Under the pieces are notes generated by a model. It was not told the origin of the DNA. It did not search any database and saw only the letters and a list, made by a program, of their open reading frames with translations. This document shows positions 24,466-33,123 of a stretch of DNA of 64,000 nt, piece by piece. The DNA is taken from NCBI GenBank assembly GCA_046726375.1, contig JBKPAJ010000086.1:9220-73219 (forward strand), read 5' to 3'. Every line of letters begins with the position of its first letter. Position 1 is the stretch's first letter. Made by a program: the position numbers and the translations under genes. Source of the DNA: DASPWV01 sp046726375. GTDB lineage: Bacteria; Acidobacteriota; Vicinamibacteria; Vicinamibacterales; UBA2999.

Positions 24466-26160
24466 ATGCACTGGATTGATTGGGCGATCCTGATCGCGTA
24501 CCTCGTGTGGATCGTGTGGGACGGACTGCGCTTGACGAAGAAAAGCGAAGGTCTCGAGGGCTACTTTCTGGCCAGCCGCGCCATTCCCTGGTGGGCGGTC
24601 GGCCTGTCAGTGATGGCGACGCAGTTGTCCGCGATCACCATGATCGGCACCACCGGACAAGGGTACGCCGACGGCATGCGTTTCATTCAGTTCTACTACG
24701 GGCTGCCGATCGCCATGTTGATTCTGTCGGTGACGCTGGTGCCGTTTTTCCACAACGCGCGCGTGTTCACGGCCTACGAGTATCTCGAACGCCGCTTCGA
24801 CGCGAAGACCCGTGGTCTGACCGCGATGCTGTTTTTGATCTCGCGGGCGATGTCGTGCGGCGCGGTGATCTCCGCGCCAGCGGTCGTGCTGTCGGTCATC
24901 ATGGGTCTGAACGTCACCGCCACCTGTTTGATGATGGGTATGCCGACCGCGATTTACACGATGTTTGGCGGCGTGCAAGCGGTGACCTGGACCGACGTCA
25001 AGCAGATGTTTCTGATCGTTTTCGGGTTGTTCGCCGCCGCCGCTGCGCTCGTGCTCGGCTTGCCCGACGCCGTCGGGCTGGGCGATGCCTTGCGGATTGC
25101 CGGTTCGACCGGAAGGCTGCAGACGTTCGACTGGCGCTTCGACGTGACCGATCAATACACGTTCTGGTCGGGAACGATCGCGGCGGTCTTTCTGTTCATG
25201 TCGTACTTCGGCACGGATCAGAGTCAGGTGCAGCGCTATCTGACGGCCCGATCGGTAGACGAAGGCCGCGTCTCGCTCTTCATGAGCGCCTACTGGAAGA
25301 TTCCGCTCCAGGCGCTGGTCTTGATCATCGGCGTGCTGATGTTCGTGTTTTATCTGTTCACGCCGCCGCCGATGCTGTTCAACCCGGCGCACGACAACGA
25401 GGTTCGCGCGAGCGCGCGCGCCGCCGAGTACGCCGCGCTCGAGCAGCGGTTCGCGTTCGCCAGCTCCGAGCGGGGCAAAGCGGCCGAAGCGCTGGTGACC
25501 GCCAGGCGCAACCAAACCGCTGCCGCCGTGTTGGCCGAGGCCGATTTCAAGACCTGGGATCAGGAAGTGAAAGACACGCGTACGAAAGCGATCGATCTCG
25601 TTCGCGAGGTCTCGGCCGATCGGTCGTACAACGACGTCAACTTTGTGTTTCCCACCTTCGTCACCACGCACCTGCCCGTTGGCCTGATCGGCTTGATTCT
25701 GGCGGCGATCTTCGCCGCTGCCATGTCGACGATTTCCGCGGAGCTCGCGGCGCTGTCCACGTCCACGGTGATCGATTTCTATCGCCGCTGGATTCGCGAG
25801 GACGCAACGGAACGACACCTCCTCATGGTCTCGCGTCTGGCGACAGGGTTCTGGGGTCTATTTGCCTCTATCGTCGCTGTCTGGTCGGTCGAATTGGGAT
25901 CGTTGATCGAGGTGGTCAACCGGTTCGGATCGTTTTTTTACGGATCGATTCTCGGCGTCTTCCTGCTCGCGATCTGGTGGAGGCGGGCTAACGGTCACGG
26001 TGCGTTTGCCGGCGTCATCGCGGGCATGGCGGCGGTGGGATATGTGACGACGACCACCAGGACCGCATATCTGTGGTTGAACGTCGTCGGCGCGGTCTCC
26101 GTTTTTGTCGTGGGTGTGCTCGTATCCGAACTGACCCGCAATCGCCCCGCAAAGGCCTGA
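24466..26160 (+). CDS. Sodium:solute symporter (SSS family)
   Basis: A 564-residue inner-membrane transporter with about 13 helices. Family markers include YFLASRAIPWWAVGLSVMATQLSAITMIG (helix 1, with the Na2-site region), FTAYEYLERRFDAKTRGL, TDVKQMFLIVFG, SYFGTDQSQVQRYL and AAAMSTISAELAALSTSTVIDFYRRW. Between about residues 305 and 395 a charged, Ala-rich non-membrane insertion (ARAAEYAALEQRFAFA and following) enlarges one loop. Substrate cannot be read from sequence; monocarboxylates, amino acids and sugars are all used by relatives. It sits between two single-helix microproteins and downstream of an argininosuccinate-lyase-like enzyme, which suggests uptake of the lyase substrate or a related compound. 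Confidence 0.88.
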   Translation: MHWIDWAILIAYLVWIVWDGLRLTKKSEGLEGYFLASRAIPWWAVGLSVMATQLSAITMIGTTGQGYADGMRFIQFYYGLPIAMLILSVTLVPFFHNARVFTAYEYLERRFDAKTRGLTAMLFLISRAMSCGAVISAPAVVLSVIMGLNVTATCLMMGMPTAIYTMFGGVQAVTWTDVKQMFLIVFGLFAAAAALVLGLPDAVGLGDALRIAGSTGRLQTFDWRFDVTDQYTFWSGTIAAVFLFMSYFGTDQSQVQRYLTARSVDEGRVSLFMSAYWKIPLQALVLIIGVLMFVFYLFTPPPMLFNPAHDNEVRASARAAEYAALEQRFAFASSERGKAAEALVTARRNQTAAAVLAEADFKTWDQEVKDTRTKAIDLVREVSADRSYNDVNFVFPTFVTTHLPVGLIGLILAAIFAAAMSTISAELAALSTSTVIDFYRRWIREDATERHLLMVSRLATGFWGLFASIVAVWSVELGSLIEVVNRFGSFFYGSILGVFLLAIWWRRANGHGAFAGVIAGMAAVGYVTTTTRTAYLWLNVVGAVSVFVVGVLVSELTRNRPAKA

Positions 26161-26253
26161 ATGCGCCCGCTCCTCGCCGCCGTCGTGGTCGTGATCGTTG
26201 TGATGGTGATCTCGTGGATGTTGGGAGAGTTGCTGAGACAACGCAGAAAGTGA
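26161..26253 (+). CDS. Single-helix membrane microprotein downstream of the symporter
   Basis: A 30-residue frame whose ATG immediately follows the symporter TGA (TGAATG). It reads MRPLLAAVVVVIVVMVISWM then LGELLRQRRK: one long hydrophobic helix with a basic cytoplasmic tail. The terminator hairpin at 26273 follows 19 nt later, so this would be the last gene of the operon. The lack of any gap and the clean helix-plus-basic-tail pattern support translation. No named family recognised; a transporter-associated regulator is inference. Confidence 0.5.
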   Translation: MRPLLAAVVVVIVVMVISWMLGELLRQRRK

Positions 26254-26272
26254 CAGCAGGCCGCAAAAACTG

Positions 26273-26294
26273 AAAAGGGGCCTGTCCCCTTTTT
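26273..26294 (+). terminator. Intrinsic terminator, palindromic
   Basis: AAAAGGGG (26273-26280), loop CCTGT, CCCCTTTT (26286-26293) plus one more T. An 8-bp stem followed by a T run ends the lyase-transporter operon. The symmetric A/T flanks let it work for the minus-strand YciI gene too. It resembles the element at 49438. Confidence 0.75.
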
Positions 26295-26318
26295 ATGGTT
26301 AACTTGGCCCGCGCACGG

Positions 26319-26612
26319 TCACAGTTTGTCCAAATTCTCCTTGCCGATCACAACGTTCCAACAAAGTACCTCGTACTGCGCGACGCCCGCCTGGTAGTAG
26401 GGATCTTCGTCGCGGATCCGGTCGAGCGCCGCCTGCGGATTGTCGTCCGCCACTCGCACCAGAAACATGCCGCCAAACCGCGGTTCATGCGGTCCCGCGG
26501 CGAGCAGCACACCCTGGTCGAGGAGCCGGCGTTGAAACGCGCGGTGCGCCTCCTGCACCTTCATCACTTCTTCAACAGGCTTCCGGTACCGCACAATACA
26601 CATCGCATACAT
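26319..26612 (-). CDS. YciI-family protein
   Basis: A 97-residue ferredoxin-like-fold protein of the YCII family: MCIVRYRKPVEEVMK, then HRAFQRRLLDQGVLLAAGPH, FLVRVADDNPQAALDRIRDEDPYYQAGVAQYEV. The His in the LRAHRAF-like helix and the Asp of EDPY correspond to the conserved pair seen in the family, often linked to lactone or dehalogenase-type chemistry of unproven substrate. Starts at 26612 and 26603 are both possible; the first shares a CATG with the divergent asparaginase remnant. Confidence 0.8.
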   Translation of the reverse strand: MYAMCIVRYRKPVEEVMKVQEAHRAFQRRLLDQGVLLAAGPHEPRFGGMFLVRVADDNPQAALDRIRDEDPYYQAGVAQYEVLCWNVVIGKENLDKL

Positions 26613-27156
26613 GGCAATCCGCATTTTCGTCACCGGCGGCACGTTCGACAAGGAATATGACGAGATCGCCGGCCGCCTCTTCTTCAAGAAGACGCACGTC
26701 GCCGAGATGCTAGGGCTCGGGCGGTCGCGTGTGGACATGACGCTCACGCGTTGATGCTGATCGACAGCCTCGACATAACCGACGACGGCGATCGGCAACG
26801 CATTGTCGAGAGTTGCCGCACCTGCGCCGATGATCGCATCGTCGTCACGCACGGCACCGACACGATGGTCGAAACGGCCGCGGTGCTGGCGCGCGGCACC
26901 GAGCGCAAAACCATCGTGCTGACCGGCGCGATGGTCCCGTCATGCCTTCGGCAGCTCGAACCGTCTGTTCAATCTCGGAAGCGCGCTTTCTTTCGTGCAA
27001 GCCTTGCCGCCTGGTGTGTACGTGGCGATGAACGGCAGGGCGTTCCCCTGGAATGGCGTCCGGAAGAACCGTGAATCCGGCGTGTTCGAAAGCATTTGCC
27101 GCCGTCCCACGAGCGGACACCCGCCCTCCAACCTTCCGCCGCGCTCGATCATCTAA
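26611..27156 (+). pseudogene. Short asparaginase-like protein broken by two one-base indels
   Basis: Three frames together rebuild the single-domain (about 165 aa) asparaginase-like family. Frame one gives IRIFVTGGTFDKEYDEIAG and FFKKTHVAEMLGLGRS, with the catalytic Thr in TGGTFD, ending in TGA at about 26752. Frame two, MLIDSLDITDDGDRQRIVES, carries the second catalytic motif VVTHGTDTMVETA and TIVLTGAMVP. An extra C near 26941 then shifts to frame three: NLGSALSFVQALPPGVYVAM, NGRAFPWNGVRKNRESGVFE. Both active-site Thr regions survive, but no single polypeptide covers them. ATG at 26611 overlaps the divergent YciI start. Confidence 0.75.
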
Positions 27157-27236
27157 GTAGAGCAAACGGAACGAGTTAGCGAGCACAGTCCGGTTGGTAC
27201 GCTCCTCGCTAAATAGCATCCCGGAAAGCAGCAGTC

Positions 27237-27491
27237 ATGGCAACCCCTCACCCCTCTCCTGATGGCGACATTCGCAGGCCGCGACGGGGTCGCGTCTTCC
27301 TCACGACGTTCAACGTCGTCGGAGCCGGCGCGATCGTCGCCGCGCCGGTTGCTGCCGTCTCGCTGTGGCTGCTGCTGACCGATCCGGTTCTCGCCGGAGA
27401 CGTGGCGGAGAATGGTTCAGTGCTGCCAGTCGTGAAGGCGCTCGTGTTCACTTTAGGGAAGGCGATCGCCGCCGTTCTCGCGTTCATGTAA
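27237..27491 (+). CDS. Small two-helix membrane protein
   Basis: An 84-residue frame: a basic N terminus (RRPRRGRVF), a first hydrophobic helix (VVGAGAIVAAPVAAVSLWLLL), a short polar loop with Asp/Glu, and a second hydrophobic stretch (ALVFTLGKAIAAVLAFM) at the very end. GGAAAG lies about 11 nt before the ATG. No family recognised. It fills the gap between the asparaginase remnant and the RNase gene. Codon use agrees with neighbours, but the short length leaves some doubt. Confidence 0.5.
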   Translation: MATPHPSPDGDIRRPRRGRVFLTTFNVVGAGAIVAAPVAAVSLWLLLTDPVLAGDVAENGSVLPVVKALVFTLGKAIAAVLAFM

Positions 27492-27512
27492 GTCGCTCGC
27501 GCGAAATCACGA

Positions 27513-27518
27513 TACATT
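27513..27518 (+). promoter_or_regulatory. -10-like hexamer before the beta-CASP gene
   Basis: TACATT lies 9 nt before the ATG at 27528, with no Shine-Dalgarno site. Confidence 0.35.
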
Positions 27519-27527
27519 TGCTGCCCG

Positions 27528-28916
27528 ATGGCTTCTTTGAGCTTTCTCGGCGCGGCACGTACGGTCACCGGCTCGAAATACCTCCTTAAAATCGACAACC
27601 ATCGCATCCTCGTCGACTGCGGACTATTCCAGGGACTCGCAGAGCTGCGACGACGAAACTGGGCGGCGTTTCCCGTTCACCCTGAGTCGGTGGGTACCGT
27701 CGTGCTCACCCACGCCCACATCGATCATTCCGGCCTCTTGCCGCGGTTCGTGGCGAATGGATTCAAGGGACGCATCATCTGCACGGCCGGAACGCTGGAC
27801 TTGTGCTCGCTGGTGCTGCCCGATGCGGGCCGCCTGCAGGAAGAAGAAGCCAAGCTCGCGAATCGCCGCGGTTATTCCAAACATTCGCCGGCGCTGCCGC
27901 TGTTCACTGAAGCTGACGCGCAACAGGCGCTCGCACAGTTTCAAACTGTGCCGTTTGCCACGCCGGTGGAGGTGGCGCCCGGCATTCAGGCGGAATTCAT
28001 CAACGCAGGCCATCTTCTCGGGTCCGCGTTCGTGCGGGTTTCGCGCACCAACGGTGCCGGGCATCGCGTGCTGTTCGGCGGAGATCTTGGCCGTTACAAC
28101 CGGCCTGTGCTGCCTGATCCGCAGCCAGCTCCCGAAGCGGAGACGTTGCTCCTTGAATCAACTTACGGCGATCGTGAGCATCCTGACGCGGACGAACTCG
28201 GCACGCTCGAACGGATTATCAACGAGACAACGGAGCGTGGTGGGCGCGTCATCATTCCTGCGTTCGCCGTCGGGCGAGTGGAAGAGCTGCTGTACTGGCT
28301 GAAGCGGCTCGAAGAGCAGAAGCGACTCAAGCCCGTTCCTGTCTACGTCGACAGCCCCATGGCTGTGGGCGCGCTCAACTTCTATGAAAAGCACAATCGC
28401 GATCTCGACGCCGACGTGCAGAGTCGACACGCCGATGTGTCAGCCTTTTCCGTCAAGCGGCTCGAAGCCATCGCGTCGCCGAATCAGTCCAAGAAGATTA
28501 CGGCGTCCCGCGGTGCTGCGATTGTGATCTCGGCGAGCGGCATGGCCGAAGGCGGTCGCGTGCTGCATCACCTTGCGGCATGCCTTCCGGACCCGCGCAA
28601 CACCATCGTGTTCGTCGGGTTCCAAGCGGAAGGCACGCGCGGCCGCCAACTGGTCGAAGGCGCGAAGGCCGTCAAGATTCACGGCGAGATGATCAGTGTC
28701 TCTGCCAACGTCGCGCAGCTCAACAGCATGTCAGCGCACGCCGATGCACAGGAAATCGTCGATTGGCTCCGGACCTTCCCGCAACCGCCCGCCATGACAT
28801 ACCTGGTTCACGGCGAACCACACGCGCAGGACACGCTGAAGGAACGAATCGTGTCAACATTCGGATGGGCGGTGCACATCCCTCAACACGGAGAAAAGGT
28901 CGAGGTCCCGCTCTAA
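27528..28916 (+). CDS. Metallo-beta-lactamase/beta-CASP ribonuclease
   Basis: A 462-residue protein of the YsrH/TTHA0252 RNA-specificity class. Zinc motif HAHIDHSG (His62, His64, Asp66, His67), then NAGHLLGSAFVRV, GGDLGRYNRP and LLLESTYGDREHP supply the remaining MBL ligands. The beta-CASP half carries VYVDSPMAVGAL, AIVISASGMAEGGRVLHHL and the C-terminal SAHADAQEIVDWL. These proteins are endo- or exonucleases on RNA in bacteria and archaea. It is followed 15 nt later by the dipeptidyl peptidase gene, with which it may be co-transcribed. No partner gene shows its RNA target. Confidence 0.9.
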   Translation: MASLSFLGAARTVTGSKYLLKIDNHRILVDCGLFQGLAELRRRNWAAFPVHPESVGTVVLTHAHIDHSGLLPRFVANGFKGRIICTAGTLDLCSLVLPDAGRLQEEEAKLANRRGYSKHSPALPLFTEADAQQALAQFQTVPFATPVEVAPGIQAEFINAGHLLGSAFVRVSRTNGAGHRVLFGGDLGRYNRPVLPDPQPAPEAETLLLESTYGDREHPDADELGTLERIINETTERGGRVIIPAFAVGRVEELLYWLKRLEEQKRLKPVPVYVDSPMAVGALNFYEKHNRDLDADVQSRHADVSAFSVKRLEAIASPNQSKKITASRGAAIVISASGMAEGGRVLHHLAACLPDPRNTIVFVGFQAEGTRGRQLVEGAKAVKIHGEMISVSANVAQLNSMSAHADAQEIVDWLRTFPQPPAMTYLVHGEPHAQDTLKERIVSTFGWAVHIPQHGEKVEVPL

Positions 28917-28931
28917 CCCAGAGTCGAACGA

Positions 28932-30890
28932 ATGGCGACGCCGTCCGCTTCCGCGCAAGACCTTGAACGTCCTTATCGTCTCGAGCAAGTAGACGATGCA
29001 GCAGTTGTCCAGTTGTATGCCGACGGCTTTTCGAGATTGAGCCGTGAGGAAAAGATTCTCGTTTGGCATCTCTATCAGGCCGCGCTCGCGGGGCGGGACA
29101 TTTTTTACGACCAGCGCTATCGCCACAATCTGGTGATGCGGGATATCGTCGAAGAGATCGTCACGCACAGTGACGAAATCCCCCCCGACGTGCTGTCCGA
29201 GATCACGCGCTACACGAAGCTGTTTTGGATCAACAGCGGTCCCTACAACAATCTCACGGCGCGCAAGTTCGTGTTGCAGTTGCCGCTCGATACGTTCGTG
29301 GCGGCTGCGGAAGTCGCTGCCAGAAACGGTGCGCGCTTTCGCCTGCCGCACGGTGACACAGTGGCGGCATTGATACGGCGCTACGCGCCGATGTTTCTCG
29401 ATCCGGCATTCGATCCCATGGTGACGTGCAAGACGCCTGGCGCAGGGCGCGACATCCTCGCGTCGAGCGCGAACAATCTCTATGTCGGCGTCACCATGTC
29501 GGACCTCGATCGGCTCGAAGAGCGGCATCCGCTCAACTCGCGCGTGGTGGCGTGCGATGGCGCCGTGGTTGAGGAGGTCTACCGCATCGGTGGTCTCTAC
29601 GGCAGCGAGATTTCCGAGATCGTCAGACATGTGCGAGCGGCGATGCCGTATGCGCCGCCGTCGCTGGCAGCGGCGCTGCGGGCGTTGATTCGCTTGTACG
29701 AGACGGGCGAGGACGCGGATCGCGAAGCCTTCGACATCGCGTGGGTGCGCAATCGCGATTCGTCGGTCGACACGATGAACGGGTTCATCGAGGTCTACAT
29801 GGATGCGCGCGGCATCAAAGGCGCATGGGAAGGCGTGGTTTACTACGTCAATCACGAGAAGACGGAGAAAATTCATCGCCTTGCGACGGACGCGCAATGG
29901 TTCGAGGATCGTCTGCCGGTGAATCCGATCTATCGCAAGCCGCAGGTGCAGGGTATTTCGGCCAAAGCGATCGAAGTGGTGATCGAAACCGGCGATTCGG
30001 GCCCGATTACGCCGATCGGCGTCAATCTACCGAACGATCAGCGCATTCGCGAGGAATACGGCAGCAAGTCAGTTTCGCTCTCGAACGTGATCGAAGCGTA
30101 CGAGCAATCGACGCTCGACAGCTTCCGCGACGAGTTCTGCTGGAACGAGGACGAGGCCGATCGCGCCAAGCGATGGGGGCCGTTCGCGAGCGAGCTGACG
30201 ACCGAAATCCACGAAGTGCTCGGGCATGGATCCGGCCGGATGGCGGAGCATCTCACGGCCGCGCCGCAGGAAGTATTGCAGGAACAGTATTCGGCGCTCG
30301 AAGAAACGCGCGCCGATCTGGTGGCGTTGTACTTCGTGGCCGAGCCGTACCTGGCAGGCCTCGAACTGGTTCCGCGGGAGCACCACGCGACGATTCTGCG
30401 CGCCGAGTACGAGGCGTACGCGCGCAACGCCCTCGTCCAGCTGCGCCGCGTCAGGCACGGCACGCAGCTCGAAGAAGATCACATGCGCAATCGCCAGGCG
30501 ATCGTTAACTGGCTGATGGCGCACACGGACGCGATCGCGATGCGCAGACGAGATGAGAAGACGTTTTACGTTCTCGTGGATGTCGGCGCATTCCGCCAGG
30601 GCGTGGGGCGGCTCCTCGCGGAGATTCAGCGCATCAAATCCGAGGGTGATTACGGCGCCGCCAAAGCGTTCTTCGAAACCTACGGTGTGCATTTCGATGC
30701 GGCGCTGCGCGACGAGATCGTGCGACGTGTCGATCGTCTGCAACTGCCCTCGTACACCGCATTTGTGATGCCGAAGCTCGAGCCCGTTTACGACCACAAC
30801 GGAGAGATCAGCGACGTCACGATTACCTATCCGCGCGACCTGACGAAGCAGATGCTGGAATACTCTGCCGCGCGCCGGCAGTCACTTTAA
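28932..30890 (+). CDS. Dipeptidyl peptidase III-type metallopeptidase (M49)
   Basis: A 652-residue peptidase. The M49 zinc motif HEVLGH (the unusual HExxxH form) lies near residue 427 and the second motif EETRADL about 50 residues later; together they provide two His and a Glu for zinc. It is shorter than the eukaryotic enzyme (about 730 aa) and resembles the bacterial forms annotated dihydrofolate reductase by historical mistake. There is no signal peptide after MATPSASAQ; a short processed N terminus cannot be excluded. It should release dipeptides from oligopeptides. Followed by a repeat-rich intergenic region with hairpins that may end the transcript. Confidence 0.85.
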   Translation: MATPSASAQDLERPYRLEQVDDAAVVQLYADGFSRLSREEKILVWHLYQAALAGRDIFYDQRYRHNLVMRDIVEEIVTHSDEIPPDVLSEITRYTKLFWINSGPYNNLTARKFVLQLPLDTFVAAAEVAARNGARFRLPHGDTVAALIRRYAPMFLDPAFDPMVTCKTPGAGRDILASSANNLYVGVTMSDLDRLEERHPLNSRVVACDGAVVEEVYRIGGLYGSEISEIVRHVRAAMPYAPPSLAAALRALIRLYETGEDADREAFDIAWVRNRDSSVDTMNGFIEVYMDARGIKGAWEGVVYYVNHEKTEKIHRLATDAQWFEDRLPVNPIYRKPQVQGISAKAIEVVIETGDSGPITPIGVNLPNDQRIREEYGSKSVSLSNVIEAYEQSTLDSFRDEFCWNEDEADRAKRWGPFASELTTEIHEVLGHGSGRMAEHLTAAPQEVLQEQYSALEETRADLVALYFVAEPYLAGLELVPREHHATILRAEYEAYARNALVQLRRVRHGTQLEEDHMRNRQAIVNWLMAHTDAIAMRRRDEKTFYVLVDVGAFRQGVGRLLAEIQRIKSEGDYGAAKAFFETYGVHFDAALRDEIVRRVDRLQLPSYTAFVMPKLEPVYDHNGEISDVTITYPRDLTKQMLEYSAARRQSL

Positions 30891-30925
30891 GGCCTGCGGG
30901 GCGCCTCCATTGCCGCCTGACGCTG

Positions 30926-30981
30926 TCAGCTATCAGTGATCAGCCATTAGCCATCAGCTATCAGCCATCAGCTATCAGCTA
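30926..30981. repeat. Eight tandem heptamers (TCAGCYA)
   Basis: Eight consecutive 7-mers: TCAGCTA, TCAGTGA, TCAGCCA, TTAGCCA, TCAGCTA, TCAGCCA, TCAGCTA, TCAGCTA. They lie in a non-coding gap after the M49 gene. Confidence 0.85.
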
Positions 30982-31050
30982 TCGAGTGTCCGCTTTCGGC
31001 GGCGTCGCCGCTTCGCGAAACAGCTTCATGGGCCGAAAGCTGATAGCTGA
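30968..31050. repeat. Nested inverted repeats in the 30.9-31.1 kb gap
   Basis: TCAGCTATCAGCT (30968-30980) is perfectly complementary to AGCTGATAGCTGA (31038-31050), and inside it GCTTTCGGC (30992-31000) pairs with GCCGAAAGC (31032-31040). The heptamer array thus forms the outer arm of a long hairpin, a possible terminator without a T run. Confidence 0.7.
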
Positions 31051-31097
31051 ACGCCGAAGCCGACCGCAAGCCACCCAACTCAAGCGGATTGCGCGAT

Positions 31098-31103
31098 TAG
31101 AAT
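31098..31103 (+). promoter_or_regulatory. -10-like hexamer before the HEAT-cyclophilin gene
   Basis: TAGAAT lies 7 nt before the ATG at 31111. It supports 31111 rather than 31102 as the start, because the ATG at 31102 overlaps the hexamer. Confidence 0.5.
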
Positions 31104-31110
31104 GACGCCA

Positions 31111-33123
31111 ATGCGGTGCCTTGTTTTGCTGCTTCTCCTGTGCCAGCCGGCCTTCGCACAGCCTGCGCTGCTCGAGCGGATCCTCAACGCGGAAAACCAG
31201 CGCGGCACGAGCGACGGTGATCTCGCGGCGCTCAAGCAGGGTATCGCCAGCCGCGACGCCGACACGAGGCGCCAGGCCGTGCGTGCAATCGGGAGGCTCG
31301 AGCGCCCCGAGCTGATGCCGATGGTGTCGCGGCTGCTCACCGATCCCAACGCCGACGTGCGCAGCGAAACGGTAAACGCGATCGGGCAGATGGCGCAGGG
31401 CGACGAGGGTTTGGCTGCAGCGAAGACTCGATTACTGAACCGCGCGCGCGGCGAGCAAACGCCACGCGTGCGCGGTGTGATCGCGGCCACCCTCGGTCGC
31501 TTGCCCTACAAGGACCCCGCCGATGTGCGGCAGGCGGAGCAGGCGATTGCGCAGATGTTGCCGGCGGCGGCGGGTGTCGCAAATCTCGACGAAGTTGGCG
31601 GCGCTGTCGAGGGCCTCGAAGCGCTCATTCGGCTTCGCCTGAAGGTCTCGGCGCCGTCGGCCGACACCCTCGCACGGCTGCGGGTCGCGAGCCGGATGGA
31701 AGGACGCCCTGAAGACGCGGACAAGCTCGCGCGCATCCGCCGTCTGGCCACGCTGGCGCTGACAGCCGCCGGGGCCGCGACGCGGCCCATGCTCGAGTCG
31801 GGCATCAACGATCGGGATGACGAGGTGCGGCGGATCACGATGGTGGCCGCGCGCGCGGACGTAGACGGACGTGACCTCATCATCGAGCGTGGCCTTGCCG
31901 ATCCGGAACCGCGCGTCCGCTACGAAGCCCTGCAAACGTGGGGTCGCGGGCTGCGGAAGACGTCATGCGCGCCTGTTCTGGCGGCGCTCAGGGATCCGAA
32001 TCCCCAGGTCATGCTGCTTGCGATCGATCTGCTCGGCAATGTCTGCCCGGAGCAGCAGCACGCCGCCTCGGCGCTCGAGGCCATCGCGCAAACGATCACT
32101 GGTTCGAGAGGAACGTGGCACGCGCCGGCACATGCGATTGTGTCGCTCGCCAAAGTTTCCCCGGCCCCGGCTCGCGCGCTCTTGCCGGTCTACAAGGGTC
32201 ACGCCGTATGGCAAGTCCGTATGTATGCCGCGCACGCGGCCGCGCCGCTTGGCGCCGTTGACGACCTGACCGCTCTCGCCCGCGATGGAAACGACAACGT
32301 GCGGGAGGCGGCGCTCGGCGAGCTCGTCACGCTGAAGCGTCCCGAAGCCGTTGCCCTGGCGATCGAGGCGCTCGGCCGCTCCGATTATCAACTCGCCATC
32401 ACTGCGGCGCGTGCCCTTGTGGCGAGTGCCCTTGTGGCGACGAGCGCCAGGGACCAGGCGATTGCGGCGCTGCAGCGCGCGCTCGAACGCATAGCCGCCG
32501 ACCGGCGTGATACGTCACGAGATGCTCGCGCGGCGATCCTCGCGCGGCTCGAGGAACTGGGATCGCCAAAGTCAAACAGCGCGGAAGAGCGACTGCCAAT
32601 TCCCCCCGTCCGCTTCGCTGAGATCGATGCCTTGCGCAACGCAAGGCTTCGCATTGTGATGCTCGGCAAAGGCCCGTTCGAATTGCGGCTGCTCGTCGAC
32701 GAAGCGCCGTTGTCTGCGCTGCGTGTTGCGATCCGGGCAGGCGAGGGGTACTACAACGGGCTGACCTTTCACAGGGTTGTCCCAAACTTCGTGATTCAGG
32801 GTGGAAGTCCGGGCGCGAACGAGTACATGGGCGATGCGGCGTTCATGCGCGACGAGGTGGGACTGATCACGCACAGGCGCGGCACGGTCGGCATTTCGAC
32901 CCGCGGCCGTGACACAGGCGACGCGCAAATCTTCGTCAATCTCGTGGACTTGCCACGCCTGGATCACATCTACACCGTGTTTGCCGAGGTCGTATCCGGA
33001 ATGGATGTCGTCGACGCCGTGCTCGAAGGTGACGTGATCGAGCGCGTCGAGATCGTGCCGGCCCCGGCGCAGCGCCCCTCGACTCGCTCCCGCTCGTCGG
33101 GACAGGCTCGTCGCGGTAAATGA
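31111..33123 (+). CDS. Exported HEAT-repeat protein fused to a cyclophilin-type peptidyl-prolyl isomerase
   Basis: About 670 residues. A signal peptide (CLVLLLLLCQPAFAQ) leads into about 500 residues of HEAT-like helical repeats (DTRRQAVRAIGRLERPELMP, DVRSETVNAIGQMAQGDEGL, DEVRRITMVAARADV and others). A cyclophilin domain fills the C-terminal third: LTFHRVVPNFVIQGGSP, GTVGISTRGRDTGDAQIFVN and HIYTVFAEVVSGMDVVD are the core signatures, including Arg in FHRV and Gln in VIQGG. The tail is basic and Ser/Arg-rich. It likely folds or checks periplasmic or outer-membrane proteins, with the HEAT part binding clients. It overlaps the next gene by 4 nt (ATGA). Confidence 0.85.
   Translation: MRCLVLLLLLCQPAFAQPALLERILNAENQRGTSDGDLAALKQGIASRDADTRRQAVRAIGRLERPELMPMVSRLLTDPNADVRSETVNAIGQMAQGDEGLAAAKTRLLNRARGEQTPRVRGVIAATLGRLPYKDPADVRQAEQAIAQMLPAAAGVANLDEVGGAVEGLEALIRLRLKVSAPSADTLARLRVASRMEGRPEDADKLARIRRLATLALTAAGAATRPMLESGINDRDDEVRRITMVAARADVDGRDLIIERGLADPEPRVRYEALQTWGRGLRKTSCAPVLAALRDPNPQVMLLAIDLLGNVCPEQQHAASALEAIAQTITGSRGTWHAPAHAIVSLAKVSPAPARALLPVYKGHAVWQVRMYAAHAAAPLGAVDDLTALARDGNDNVREAALGELVTLKRPEAVALAIEALGRSDYQLAITAARALVASALVATSARDQAIAALQRALERIAADRRDTSRDARAAILARLEELGSPKSNSAEERLPIPPVRFAEIDALRNARLRIVMLGKGPFELRLLVDEAPLSALRVAIRAGEGYYNGLTFHRVVPNFVIQGGSPGANEYMGDAAFMRDEVGLITHRRGTVGISTRGRDTGDAQIFVNLVDLPRLDHIYTVFAEVVSGMDVVDAVLEGDVIERVEIVPAPAQRPSTRSRSSGQARRGK

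Noticed and set aside
30926..30981. Possible CRISPR repeat array
   Set aside because: Unit is 7 bp with no spacers and no cas genes in the window.
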